Source: Laccaria trichodermophora
Taxonomy: Eukaryota > Basidiomycota > Agaricomycetes > Agaricales > Hydnangiaceae
Length of the DNA: 64,000 bases
Reading direction: 5' to 3'
Assembly: GCA_018417955.1 (NCBI GenBank)
Contig: JACTVC010000001.1
Span: 1,302,001-1,366,000, forward strand
Shown here: one piece after another, positions 1 through 11,619 of the stretch
How the letters are laid out: every line of letters starts with the position of its first letter
Numbering within the stretch: the stretch's first letter is position 1
Notes under the pieces: generated by a model
What the model was told of the DNA's origin: nothing
Databases searched by the model: none
The model's input: the letters and a program-made list of their open reading frames with translations, nothing else
Program-made: the position numbers and the translations under genes

Positions 1-243
1 CCGACACGTTCCTGGTTCATATGCAAATTGCGCCGCTTCTTCCCATCAGATATTGCAGGCCAATCCATGCGAGCCGGCGGAGCCACTTCCCTCGCCGAAG
101 CTGGTGTACCACCTCACATCATTCAAGCCACTGGGCGTCAGTGGGCATCAAACACCTTCCATATATACATACAGAAGAATCCCATTCTTCTACATGCAAT
201 GCTGTTTGGTCATCCTGCTCACCAACAAGCTACTGGACATTAA
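1..243 (+). pseudogene. C-terminal end of a tyrosine recombinase (Ngaro/Crypton-type), partial, probably inactive
   Basis: The frame is open from base 1, so the gene starts left of the window; it ends in TAA at about 243. The last 80 residues have the C-terminal signature of the tyrosine recombinases common in basidiomycete YR retrotransposons and Cryptons: SMRAGGATSLAEAG, then IIQATGR and WASNTFHIYIQKNP with the tyrosine nucleophile in FHIYI. Such enzymes cut and rejoin DNA during element integration. Two things are odd. The H-x-x-R pair normally just before RAGG reads Q-S-M-R, so the catalytic His is Gln, and the usual GRW is GRQW, a one-residue insertion. I infer a decayed copy. The 36-bp direct repeat downstream favours a Ngaro-like element over a Crypton. 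Confidence 0.72.
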
Positions 244-304
244 CTTCCTTTCCCATTTTCTGGTATCTCACAACATCCTTCCGTTCTACTCCACTCAACT
301 TTTC

Positions 305-350
305 TTTTCCCCACAGACATTTTCTTTTCTTTCCCCACAGACATTTTCTT
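305..350. repeat. short tandem duplication behind the recombinase
   Basis: A unit of about 21 bp containing TTCCCCACAGACATTTTCTT occurs twice in a row. It lies between the recombinase stop and the first long direct repeat. Confidence 0.75.
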
Positions 351-412
351 ATTCCCACAAACAGACAATTCCCCTCCCTCCTCTTCCCCTTTTCTACATA
401 TTATAGGTATTA

Positions 413-448
413 TAGGACAACGCTACCATCAATGGACATTTTTCTTGC
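413..448 (+). repeat. 36-bp direct repeat, copy 1 (possible B1 of a split-direct-repeat element)
   Basis: These 36 bases, beginning TAGGACAACGCTACCATCAA, recur exactly at 812-847. Weaker similarity extends about 30 bp upstream of both copies (CCTCCT..., then TTAT-GTATT). In Ngaro-like YR retrotransposons the recombinase gene is followed by a B1-A2-B2 block in which B1 and B2 are identical, and this placement fits. Confidence 0.8.
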
Positions 449-811
449 GAGTTTCTCCAGGCGCACAGCGCCTGGGGGACTCTGCGTACACCTATTTATG
501 CCTTTACTTAAGATTTCAAACCTTTGAACCCTCCCACGATTAGTCGAGTTTAAAAATATTTTTACTATAGTCTAATCGGGGCGCACGGGTGCCTGGGGAC
601 GAAATATTCTCCTCTCCCCGAGATACTCCTAGTCTCGGAGACTAGCGATTTCCAGTGCGGGCGAGCCGTATACTTGAGACTCACCCACGGGGGGAGCCAC
701 CTCAAGTTGTAAGACAACTCCCTCGTCTTACCTCCACTCGAGCTTGCTATCGGTTAGCTCTCGTTTGCGCGTTTACCCACCCTCCTGCACCCTCTTTTGT
801 TATGTATTGAT

Positions 812-847
812 TAGGACAACGCTACCATCAATGGACATTTTTCTTGC
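812..847 (+). repeat. 36-bp direct repeat, copy 2 (possible B2)
   Basis: Exact copy of 413-448, 399 bp further on. If the Ngaro reading is right, the right end of the element lies at or just after this copy. Confidence 0.8.
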
Positions 848-1574
848 AATAACTCAGCAGAGCTGTTTGGCCTTGTTTTGCAAGAGCTTTAGAGTATACA
901 AACACGCATTCGCGTCTCTTCGCGTCCGAAGTTGGTCCGAAGATTCTCCACAATTTCATACTACTTATCTCCATTCCCGCATCCCTTCAATTTTTCAGCT
1001 CGTCACTACTCTATCTATATCAAATGCATGGTTACGAGGATCACCCAGACCACAATCGATAAGGTGTTGAAAGGTGGGGGAGTGCATTGACAGGAATCAC
1101 AGGATGGAGGTGCGCGGTCCTAATTGAGTGACTTGGGCGTGACAACCATTCCAAATTCCAATCACCGAAACAATCGACTTAGACGACCGGTAACTTGTAA
1201 GCCTCCGTCAGCTTCCAGACACGTCCGGACTCCGTATTACAACTGGACAAGATTTGAAATTCGAGGGCCCGAAGTGTAGGGTTGTGGTAGAATTTAGCCG
1301 AAGGTCAATTTAATTCAACTCCCGGACACTGAGTATTTAATTACAAGGGCTATCTTGGCCTTGGGATGTGAGAGGATGTGAGGGGCCCCGGGATTGCCGA
1401 CACACTCGCTACCATCTGACCTTGTCGCACTTACGGTGCCTGTGTGGGCCCTTGTTGAACGTTGAGCTTGAACGTCAAATTTCTGACCTGAATTGACCCT
1501 TCCCCAGCTTTTAACACCTCGATGAAACCTTTTCCTTCGTAGTATCTATTCCCAACTTCTTCATCACTCAGGCT
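848..1574. other. intergenic, no gene seen
   Basis: No convincing coding frame or RNA gene. It holds the right flank of the recombinase element and the upstream region of the DUF6534 gene. Confidence 0.5.
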
Positions 1575-3467
1575 ATGAGCGCAGCATCCAACGCAGCACT
1601 TGGTTCTACGTTATTCGGGGGAATGATTGCAAGCGCGTTCGTGACTTTTTTTTGGCCTCATCCTCGCTAACAATTTGCTCTTCCACAGGATGTACGGCGT
1701 GTTGATATGCCAGACGGCGTGGTACTACAGAGCCTTTCCTAAGGACCCGACATATCTGAAAATATTCGTGAGTTCTTTCAGCAATTGTTCTATCTCTCCT
1801 GATTCTGTCATTCGTAGATTGGGATTTTATATGTCGTACGAGTGGTTTCACTTTGATCAAACGTCAAGCTGAACGATTCACAACGTAGTCAGAAACTATC
1901 GGCCTTGTACTTGATTATAGGGTGCTATGGTACTATTTCATTCAGCGGGGAATCGGCATCGACTATATGACCTTGATCAGTTGCAATTACTGGTCCGTTA
2001 TGTGTAGTTGGCCGATCATTGACAATGAACTAAATTGTCTTTCTATATCGGAATACTAGGGCTGCCGCGGTCAGTACGAACTTTTTGATCAATGGTCCTG
2101 TTGACTTAACTTCGATTTAGGCCTTTTTCATTCCAACCGTAAGTCGTGAATTCGATTTCTCAGCTCAATGTTTGACAAGTATGTCCAGGAATTGACCTGT
2201 TTCCTCACCGAAATGTACGCCTAATTTCGATCTAGTCATCCGCTTCTTATGGTTCGTAACACTATAGCCTCTTCATCAAGCGGATGTGGTCTTGTGAATC
2301 AACATTTTCTGCTATTCAAATCCCTTCTCATCTTCGCATTAGTGTCAAACCAGAGGTATTTCAAGATCGGGTTTGTAGTGGTAAGTTCCCTGTGATGAGC
2401 GACGCCTAGTCTCGGTATTTATGTCAAGAATAGTTGGCTCCTTTTTTGGTTGGCTGGGGTACATCATGCTGCTTTGGATACGATCACTGCGGCTAACTGT
2501 TCCTGTTGCAGGTTTTACTATCAGTAAGCCTGACTGAATTCACAATCCAACACGAACTTAGGATTTGTTCCTTCACCCATAGACTTTGTTCAGAATGCGT
2601 GCGTCGGATGCTGTTATGTTTGAAGCAAACTGCACACTCAACTACTGTTCTAGGCAAAGACATTACTGCTTCCCGCAGCGAAAAGCCAGCAACGTACATT
2701 TCTTATCCATTGCAGGTGCCAGTGGACCGTTTCTGAACTAATTTGGCTAGTTTTCCCTTATCATGTCCTTCGGGCTGAGGATTGTTTCGAGCGGCGTGGT
2801 AACGGGCACCATGTGCTTTTTGTTGTATCGGCAGGCTTCCCCCTTGACCACAAGTCGGTGAGCAAATACCTCCATCTTTTTGTGCGTATACTAACTCCAT
2901 CAAGCATGATTCAAACTCAGAGGATCACGAGGATTGTGAAGTCTCTCATCATAGGTTCGTTGTCGACAGGGTTATTAATGTGGTTCGTACACCATTAGAC
3001 TTTCTCTCCCCCGTGGCTCCTGACCGTCCTTCCTCCAGGCTCATCGCACTTGCATTTATGATAACCGTCAGTTCAGGTCTTCATCCATTTGAGGATGATC
3101 CTAAGATTTTCGTTGCTTCCAGTACGTTGTGATTCCGGATAGCCCCATTCCCTTTGGGATCTACAATGTCAGAGGAAGTTGTAAGGAACCTCTTTTTTAA
3201 AGCCATATTTCCAATTCACAAATGTTTCTGCAGTTTTCGCCAATGCAGTCCTTGTATTGTATGTTCGACTGGATATTTGTTCCTGATGTCCCTCTAATCA
3301 TTGCGTGTAGGCTGAATGACAGGGGTAGATTTCGTCGGATTTTGTCAGAGTCGATCGCCTTGCAAAATTCTGTTGTGTTTCCTTCGACCCCGCATCAATC
3401 GCACCATGGAGTAGTCCACGACGTCTCATTAGGAAGGGCTATGTACCCAAATGCAGCAATCCAATGA
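1575..3467 (+). CDS. DUF6534-type multi-pass membrane protein
   Basis: Spliced from many short exons. The first reads MSAASNAALGSTLFGG, the usual opening of this Agaricomycete family. Next come MYGVLICQTAWYYRAFPKDP (1689 on), matching the family's YG...Q...Y...PKD block, then VLWYYFIQRGIGIDYMTLI near 1922, the later helix IVKSLIIGSLSTGLLMW near 2935, and the tail YVVIPDSPIPFGIYN followed by a FANAVLV helix and LNDRGRFRR. The family is predicted to have about seven membrane segments; its function is unknown. The start is the ATG at 1575, which gives the canonical N-terminus. Introns are about 50 nt, and at least eight are needed. A decayed member cannot be excluded, because the middle exons (2100-2500) are hard to join. 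Confidence 0.7.
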
Positions 3468-4189
3468 CATGTAAATTACCTCAAGAAGTTAAATGGCAGT
3501 CTCAATCATATCGATTGACGCTTCCGCCAAACTACCTTCTTCATGATTTGTGACACAAAGGGTGGACATACATATAGCGCTAACGACAACTTGAATGGGA
3601 CGAGGGAGCCACAGGCTTCAATGTCGAGGAAGTCCGCAACATCGATGAGGACGCCAACCACGACATCTCCAACGTATTCCAGACACACTCCCATGGCCAG
3701 TTGCACAGTTACATGTCACTGTCGTCAACACTCAAGTGCAAAAGTCAAACATCGTCGCTGTGAGTACCATGGTCGACACCATCTCTGCATTGACTAGACT
3801 ATTATACATTTTCTAGGATGCACAGTATAATGTTGAAGCTAAATCAACGAGAAAGTCAGATATACACACTGTCTTGACCATATATAGCATATGCAGTCGT
3901 TTGTAATTAGGTAGGTCGCGTTCATGAGACCACAAATGTCATGTTGATAGTATGGATTGCAAATATGGCGCTGTCCGAGGATCGGAATGCAACCTCAGAG
4001 GGAAACGACTACGTAAAGCCAGCAGCTGCTTTCTGTGATGAGGGTACTGTGGCTTTAGAGACGATTCCGGGCGCAACGTTTGCACGCAATACGAGAACAG
4101 TCCCTACAGATCTAGAATAACGGGCGAAATCAACAACTATCCGGGGTCAAGGAGGATGCAACATACCTTCAAAAATAAGTCAAGAATGT

Positions 4190-5732
4190 TTCCGCATTCC
4201 CCACACGTTCCTCCAGGGCAGTCAATCCAAACATGCCTGACACATTCATGATTCTCATGCAACGTCCGAGCCCTCTGCCGCACCAGCTCCTGGAACACGA
4301 GCGGTTGCTCTGCCCTGACAGCTACTTACTCCCACGTCATTCTCCACTCTCCGCTCAGCAGTGACCAGCAAACTCCGATCATCCCACTCACGGCATCCGC
4401 AGTTCTTCCACGGCACAGCGCAGAGGTAACAAAACTGCGTGTGGCACCTGCACGTCATGTGGTAGCATCCGTGCTGCAGCTCTATGATCGCATGGCACCC
4501 TGGGCAAGTCTGCCAGTGCTCGGCTAGTGCGAGTGCCTTGAACGCTTTGACTCAGGCTGCGGCGTTCTCGCCACAGTCTCCTGCGTCGTGCCAGGCTAGC
4601 TTGCATGAGGAGCAAGTTAGATTTTGGCATTGTGAGCAACGGATGGCGGTGAACGCTGGAACGGCCCCAGATGATCCGAGGAAAGCGGAGCATGTTGGGA
4701 GGGTGCACTAGACGCGAGTTTGCGGGGGCGTGCCGAATTCACGTAGCTTGACGTCAAAGAGGGAACGAAGATGAGCATCGAGGAAGGTGGATGCTTGTTC
4801 GGGTGGAATGGGTTGTTGGCAGCATCGGAGCGGAAAGAGGAATTCGTCCTGTGTAAAAGCTTCGACCAATGAAATAACACAATCTCTACAGTAGTGGTGG
4901 TCGCATGATGTGTGCAAGCAATCTTGGAAGCAGACGTCGTAGTTACAGATTGTGCAGGCGACCCTGAGAAGAAGTATGAGCTTTATAATGGACTAGTAGG
5001 CGAAACAGAACCTCAACCTTTTGTACCGATCAACGCTAGGACCAGCAACTGGGATTTGGGAGATGTTTTTTGACGGGGTGATCTTCGCTTCGTCTATCCC
5101 TTTATGTGTGCTGTCTTGTCCCGATTGACTTGGTTTGACAGCGCTCCTACAGGGCGGCCTACCGGAAACACTAGGATGGTTATCATGCTGACAAACGAGG
5201 GGGATATACATACTCGGAAGGTGGAGGTTCAACAAAAAGTGTTGGATCCTCAAGCAATTTCTGTGTCGGGGTGGGCTCAGGTAAGTCACCGCCCTGCCAC
5301 AAAATCTCCGCGACACGATGGTCTTCCGCAGCTGCTTGCTCCACAATGGAAAAAGCATTCAAAATATTCTGATCCGTTTGAAGAGCAGCGTCGATACTCC
5401 TAGCCACTGGCAGTTTAGCGTCCTCAAGATACGTGCGCCACTCATTCAGTCGTTCATTCTGAATGTAAGAGCTAGCTCATGGTCCGAACGCGGCTGTCAG
5501 CTCCGCCTTTACCCTTACACGCGGAGGCGAGTTCTTCGAGGGCTTGCTGTGTAAGCTGGGCCGTTACGAGCGTGGTTTCGAGGTCAGCTCTGTAGATCGA
5601 TTGTTTTGATAAAAGAGTGAAAGAGAAGAAGCCGACGACATCGCAGTTCTGGGTCCGTTCAGGATGTATTATCTCGCGATTCAGCTCCAGGACGTTTGTA
5701 CGAGCGGTGTGAAAGGCTGGAAAGCGAGACAA
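4190..5732 (-). pseudogene. broken RBR (RING-IBR-RING) E3 ubiquitin ligase gene
   Basis: On the minus strand the parts of a basidiomycete ariadne-like RBR ligase appear in order: an N-terminal region rich in E/Q with AEDHRVAEILW (5183-5407); RING1 with CNYDVCFQDC...CDHHYCRDC (4708-4950); IBR with CTLPTCSAFLG, CSQCQNLTCSSC and CPGCHAIIE; and RING2 with CYHMTCRCHTQFCYLC. The usual tail LVRQRARTLHENHEC follows. The reading frame is interrupted by TAG (4708-4710) where the family has Tyr, by TGA (4552-4554) inside IBR, and by a frame change after RING2 near 4315-4330 that no ordinary intron repairs while keeping the conserved tail. Functional RBR ligases pass ubiquitin through a RING2 cysteine. 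This copy looks dead. Its 5' limit is uncertain. Confidence 0.72.
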
Positions 5733-6298
5733 CTGCTGAATGAATTTAGCACCAAGTAGTGTGAAGATTATTTAGATAGGTACCCACAGGCGTCTTTTGC
5801 CTGAACAATCGATCAAACCATATCGAAGCCCATCCACTGGTTGCTGGAAAAGAGTAATTCAACATTCCGTTTTTTGCTTTAACCTATCGTTTGCTCGACG
5901 GTTTTTCCAATAATGTTACCTACTCAGGAGGAGGAAATTGAAACATAGACAACCCAATTACAACTTACCCGTTTTTGGAGAGCGGCAGCCAGACTTGGAA
6001 TCGTGTTGGTCAAAAGGCGTGTGGTGATAGACTGAGATGTTGATTCTTGAATATTAAGGTGACCGCACACCACATCGCGGCCACTTCTTGCCATCTACCT
6101 CGCGGACATTTATCAAATCGTCTAGCGGCGTAAGCGCCAGTCCCCGACTCTGTTTGAAAACAACAACATGCAAAGTAACTAGTAACTGATCATAAATACT
6201 GTTAGTTGCCTGCTCGTCGCCGAACCGCCAAATTCCGAATGTACTGGCTGGTCACAGTATTGGGGGGGGGAAGAACAGGCCGATGGTCGTGGGAAGCC
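5733..6298. other. intergenic, no gene seen
   Basis: Probable 5' region of the RBR pseudogene and left flank of the MITE. No coding frame or RNA gene was recognised. Confidence 0.45.
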
Positions 6299-6306
6299 AT
6301 CACACA
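6299..6306. repeat. 8-bp target-site duplication, left
   Basis: ATCACACA abuts the left terminal inverted repeat of the MITE. Confidence 0.8.
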
Positions 6307-6927
6307 CAAGAGGCCTCAGATCCACCGATCCAGTACGTCGAGTCCCACGGGTGGGGGGGGGGAGGTACAGCCACCACCGGCTACTCGGCTAGAAGGTTCT
6401 CCGAAGCGTGTCCTCCTTTACCTTCCACATAACTTACATTCTGAGGTCTCTGCTGGTGTACCAAACCCTTGTATAATAACTTGATATAACACAGTACGAT
6501 ACCTTTTGCCAGTTCCAGCTGAAAAGAAGAGAAAACAGGCCCAATCTTCTCCAACCATACCCAGCATATACTTTATGGCCTCGAGCATTGCTAAATGAAT
6601 AAATAGTAATTCAATTGAGTTGGTACTTATATTTGCTTTGAGAAACCTCTAGCCTCGAGTCCAGTTACACATCACCAAGACCAGTCTGAGCCCAATGCCA
6701 GTCACACTGCCAAAGCACAACAGATACATTTACCCCTCCCATTCAAAAACAAGCATGTTCTATTGAATTAAATCATACTCCGCTACTAGAGGCAATAAAA
6801 TAGTGGTCGAGCATTGGACTGAGGTCGGCGTTTCCGAAGCGTTGACCAAGCGTCGACTTGGAAATAGCCGCTGTCAGTGGCACGTGACAGATCGGACGTC
6901 CAGCATCGGTGGATCTGAGGCCTCTTG
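6307..6927. mobile_element. hAT-like MITE, 621 bp, complete
   Basis: The element has perfect 23-bp terminal inverted repeats. The left end is 6307-6329, beginning CAAGAGGCCTCAGATCC; the right end, 6905-6927, is its exact reverse complement. It is flanked by an 8-bp direct duplication, ATCACACA, at 6299-6306 and 6928-6935. An 8-bp target-site duplication and CA...TG ends are typical of the hAT superfamily. The interior is non-coding and carries G-runs near 6264 and 6352, so mobility would depend on a transposase elsewhere. Confidence 0.85.
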
Positions 6928-6935
6928 ATCACACA
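6928..6935. repeat. 8-bp target-site duplication, right
   Basis: ATCACACA abuts the right terminal inverted repeat; identical to 6299-6306. Confidence 0.8.
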
Positions 6936-7702
6936 CCTTTTGCAAGGACTTTATCGTTCTGACAGAAACCTCTCTGTTCCAGAGTCGGGGATACTTACAT
7001 CAAACAACTGTCTCAGGAAGGGTTGAAGCACAAGGCCAGCAAACGTCCGGCACTTATATACGCACAATTGCAGAATTACCGAGGCCGCGACACCCGCAAT
7101 TAAGATTCTACCTCCATTTTCCTACCTCTAATTTGTACAGAAACTCCTTTCCGGTCATTTTCTAAGGAGACAGTGCTGACCCTGCGCTCGAATGACTTAT
7201 TCCTGGATGGACACGAGGTACGACATGAATGTCGATTATATGGAACGGTCGGACAACTTCGGACAACCGCCAGCTCGCAGCACATGCCCGGGGGTTTTGT
7301 GCGGACGGTTTTCACTCTCGGCCCTTATCATCCGCTCGCCCTTGGACAAGTTGATCCTGGATTCCTCACTGTCTGCTGCCATGTCTTTAGTGGTTCCAGC
7401 GCATGGGCTCAGTGCCCTCCGGCGCGCATCTTCTCTCACTGCATCAGTTTTGCCAATGAAAGTAAGTTCATATTATAGAATTAACTTTCAAGGAAGGGGT
7501 GGTAACATGACGATGTTCAGTCTGGGATTGGCATCTTGGCCCTTGATACACATCTTTTCCCAGTGTCAAAAATAGTGGACACACAGCAATGTTTGCAGTT
7601 TTAATTCCGCTCCCCACTTCTTCTAATAAGATATATCATGTCAAGGCACTGAGCAGAACCTCTTCTCCGCCCTCGCGCTTCTGATTCCACATCATTTCAG
7701 AT
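6936..7702. other. intergenic, no gene seen
   Basis: Upstream region of the DUF6533 gene. Open frames exist near 7173-7575, but they overlap on both strands and resemble no known protein. Confidence 0.4.
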
Positions 7703-9282
7703 ATGACACGTACGCTGCTCAGTGAGCTCGTACATTATGTGGCTGCACAACGACTTGCTACGGTGCGTATCTACACCTTTATAAAGTCCTCCTTCCCATT
7801 GACGAAAGAAAACCAGTCTCTCGATGGTAAGCCGCTTAGGAAGATTTCGAGCTTATAAAGCTGATGAGTCTTCGCAGTTGGAGCGGCGATGTTGTTGGTA
7901 TATGATTGCTTACTGACATTTGGGATGGAGTTTGAGTTTGTGTGGTCGTCGCCATGGGGGTTTATGAAAGTGCTTTATATCGTTCAGCGATACTTGCCTT
8001 TCTGTGACACGATTTTTCTCTGTCTGACTCGTAAGTACATGGATACCTCTCCCTTTACAATATTTCAGTACTATTTTCCCTTCTAGACCAGTTGGCGGTA
8101 AATATCGACCCATATAATTGCTATATTGTTGAAACAATGCGAGGATGTACGCATTCTCTTCAACGCGTGGTCGTTTGGCTCATCGTATCATAGGGTTGAT
8201 AATTTTTGGCTTTATCTTGTCTGAAAGTGCGAATTCTCTTCATTTTATACTATGCGACGTGCCTAATGGTGGATGTTCCTAGTAATCTTGACCCTGCGCG
8301 CATGGGCAGTATGGGAACGAGACCTACGTCTGGGTTTCTTTCTGTTATCCCTATTTACGCTCAAGACTGTGGCGGAGATATATGTGACGAATTTATTCCT
8401 TCGCGGCCTGCAATGTGTGTCCACCATCTGTCATGCTTGACATCTCACCCCAGCTGACACCCCATGTCAAGTTAGTGCAAAGCCATATCCAGAATATGTC
8501 GGTTGCTTTCCCACCGGCGGAAATCGCATCGTGTACTTGGATTGGGTTGTATTAATGATGTACGAAGCTGGTAAGCATTTATTTTTACATTGGTGTTCAG
8601 TACCTGCAACTAACTGTCTCTCAGTAATACTGGTCTTGATGATCATTCCTGGAATTGCTGCCTGTAAGAAACATGAATGATTTAGTTTCCTGTATGCTCA
8701 TAAGCCGCCCTCTCAGATCGGCGAGGAGGGAATATTGATCTATATCACGTTATATATCGTGAAGGTTAGATATTGAATTTCATCGAAAGAGATGTATCTA
8801 ACTTGCCTTCAAACACAGGGATAATAATGTATATCTACCTTTTTGGTAAGTGATGGTCAGCACGGCGCATTCATTATGTGCTAAAGGAGCAATAGCCCTT
8901 TCAATAGTCAACGTCGTAGTCGTGCGCGTGCTCGCTGTAAGTCTATACATTGTGTCTTTGTGTGAGAACCAGACTAACCACTAAATTTCTGCAGCCAGAG
9001 TATGTTGCGGTTCTTTTCTCGTACGTTTATGTTCTGCCTCTACGTGCAAAATAATTGATCAAGTCAAGTGTGGAACGCGTACTCCATACACTCTTGACCA
9101 GTAGGGTCCTGCTTCATATTCGACAATATATGAAAAGGCAACAACTACCGTATACCGATGGTCTTACAGACCTACACGTTGACCTGGATGCTAGCAAACC
9201 AGATATTCGATTCCAACAGATGGACAGTATGATATTCAATACATCCGGGAATAGACCACTCACGCCTGTTCAAGTTTTTTAA
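7703..9282 (+). CDS. DUF6533-domain multi-pass membrane protein
   Basis: The ATG at 7703 gives MTRTLLSELVHYVAAQRLAT. A 10-nt exon follows, then VGAAMLLVYDCLLTFGMEF...FVW, the DUF6533 hallmark (Y-VAA..L..YD...T...E...W). Later exons supply QRYLPFCDT, LRAWAVWERD (8285-8412), GCFPTGGNRIVYLDWVVLM, MIIPGIAAY, LYHVIYREG, ALSIVNVVVVRVLA and the C-terminal VERVLHTLLTSRVLLHIR, all in the family's usual order. About seven helices are expected; the function is unknown. The gene has ten or so introns. It is the second membrane protein of this broad type in the first 10 kb, but the two are not recent duplicates. Confidence 0.82.
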
Positions 9283-9760
9283 TAATGCACAAGTAAATGT
9301 AATGAGACTCGACAAATTAGATCGCATTGTTACTTTAAAGTGTAGAACTTGAATTGCTATAGGATATCTGCAAAGAAAGGGTAGTCCCGACGCCAGCCGT
9401 CACTATTGGGATCGAATTACTTCAATTACCTTATCCTCATCCATTAAACTCCCCTCCGTCCACCCCCTACTAGTATTTAACGAATTGAACCCGTTAGAGG
9501 CTGGTTCGAGTCTAAAGAAAGGGTGGAATTAGGATAATGACATGAAACTTTTGACGGAAACATAGGCGAGAGCTGAATTTCGGGCGGCACAGTGTTTGAA
9601 CTGGAGGGCATTACTACACACTCCGGAATTTCGACCCGACCAAATTCCTCCATATGTGTCATCCTGGCAAAGAATCTTTGATAGTCACTGCTGCACCACT
9701 TCGTGGCATGTGTCCGCTACAACATGGTAAGTGTGTAGTTTTGACAAAGTCTTGAAGCTT
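9283..9760. other. convergent intergenic region
   Basis: 3' ends of the DUF6533 gene (plus) and MBIP1-like gene (minus) face each other here. No other feature seen. Confidence 0.5.
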
Positions 9761-11458
9761 CTACCCGCTCCCACCTCTCCCTTTCCCGAGATCACTCATC
9801 GCCTGCTGAATCTCCAGCTTTTCCAAAACCGCACGTTGCAAACTGGACTGTTTGCCCCTCGCCTTCGGCACCGCACCACCACCACCAGCAGCAGGAGCTT
9901 GTACCGGTGCAACAGTGTTCGCCGTCGTCGTTGAAAGGGGAGGATCTGGGAGTTCTTTGGGCCGTAGGTGTGGAGGAACGATGATGGGTGTTGCTCGAGG
10001 CGGTGGGGGCCACTGAATGCATGAAGAGTGAGTAGATAAAATACGTAGGCGGGGAGAACGACTTACACCTCTGTTCGGTTGGTTGAAGTGGAGTGCTGCC
10101 CATGGTGGGTACTCCTTTTCAAGTTGGATGATGTGGTCTTCGAGGAACTTGAGTCGGGCGACGAGGGTTCGGGGTGGTGATGGCACTACAAATTAGATTA
10201 GAACCTAGCATGACAAACAGGATTTATGTGTACCAACCATAGCGAATAGCGAGGTGCGTTTCAACATTTTCGAGCCGTTCGTCGATGGCTGGATACCGAG
10301 CAGCTGTAGCGCGTTCCGGATCCTCCAGATCTTGGTCTGACGACGCATCAGAAATAACGGCGGCTTTTTTTTGCTCCTCCTTCCTTTCTTCAGGAGCAGA
10401 ACTCTCCTCAACAACAGCTGCTTTGACCGTCGTCCTCCTCAACGGTCCCTCATTTTTCGCAATATCATATTTCATCTGCAGATCACGATCGACAGGCTTC
10501 GCGTCTGTGCGTGCGCAAGAAGGTATCGGTGCTTCCCCTCCGCCGTGTTGGTCATCCAGCAACTTGTGTTTCTTCTCGGCGAGTGTGTATAGAAACTCGG
10601 AACGATTCGAGGCGTTGTTACGAGCACGGTTTTTTGCGAGGAACGCGGATATGGATTTGTTGATCTTCATTTTACATTTGAGTAGGAGGAGAGAGGTGGA
10701 GATGATAAGACTCACTGACGTCTGCGATCGCGGTTGGGCACCGTTAGCTAGGTGCACGTATTCCAACTTCCTCTCTTCCAACGAGGGCTCAGTCCCTTCG
10801 GGCGTTGGCATGTTTACGTCTTCGCCTTTATTAGTTGGGTATTCATTGACTTCCTGAGGTCATATCGTAAACCGAATGCGCGCACAATGAACAGAAAAAG
10901 ACAACGCACGCAAAGGTTCTTCACCAGTTCCCGAAGCGCACCTGGAATCTTCTCTTTTTCCCAGATTGGATTTAACACGATCATGTCATTCTCGAATCCC
11001 CTGAGGGCTTGAGTGAGACCGGCTTGTGTAAGGAAACCCTTGAGTGCTTTGTCCCAGTGCTTGATTGGCTCAGGTGGAGGCGGGGATGGAGATGGAGATG
11101 GTGGTTTTACTACAGGAGTTATCGCAGGTATCGGTGGAGGCTGATATGCCCGATACTGATACTGTTGACCATAGTTCGTTTGTGGCTGGTAGTTTTCTGG
11201 CTGGTAGTAGGATATATGTGTCTGCGGATTCAGAGGTTGTGTGGTGAGTGGGTAGACAGTAGGCCTTGGATAAGTATATGTTGCTGGCAGGGTGGTCCTC
11301 CATGAATGTGTGGAATATGGCTGGACACCGGAGGTTAGTTGAGGTGTGCTGGTCGAGAAGGTGGTCGGGGCGGTCGAGAATGACGATGACGAGGTGGGAC
11401 TTTGATTGTCACGAAAACCAGAAGACTCCGCTGCCCAAGGAGGAGGCCCACTCGTCAT
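9761..11458 (-). CDS. conserved fungal protein, possibly MBIP1-like (MAP3K12-binding inhibitory protein)
   Basis: Four or more introns join into one frame. The N-terminal part is rich in P, S, T, Y and Q (low complexity, roughly residues 1-120). Then come HWDKALKGFLTQAGLTQALR, ELVKNLC joined at 10860-10912 to EVNEYPTNKGEDVNMPTPEG, a K/E-rich region, and the conserved C-terminal block HLAIRYVPSPPRTLVARLKF followed by LEDHIIQLEKEYPPWAALHF. I recall that last block from fungal proteins annotated as MBIP1-like; animal MBIP is a subunit of the ATAC histone acetyltransferase complex. The start at 11458 (MTSGPPPWAAE) is preferred over one only about 30 bp from the divergent GNAT gene. The function is by weak analogy. 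Confidence 0.55.
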
Positions 11459-11619
11459 GACGCCGAGGGAAGGTTGCAACAAATAATTTTGAGGATCGTG
11501 ACCGTTCCCCTGCCTGATGCCGGCAAGCCGGTCACCTCGGGCGACGTTTCTCTGGACGACTTCAAATATGAATCTGCTTCTCTCCACCACGCAGAGAACT
11601 CATCCAACATTTGACAGAC

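Noticed and set aside
4190..5732. Treating the RBR gene as functional with extra introns
   Set aside because: Removing the TAG and TGA by splicing would delete conserved zinc ligands, and the frame change after RING2 can be bridged only by dropping conserved residues.
6141..6991. 12-bp inverted repeat (TCCCCGACTCTG at 6141-6152 and its complement at 6980-6991) around the MITE
   Set aside because: It is not symmetric about the MITE (155 and 53 bp away) and has no target-site duplication. A 12-mer pair in 850 bp can arise by chance.
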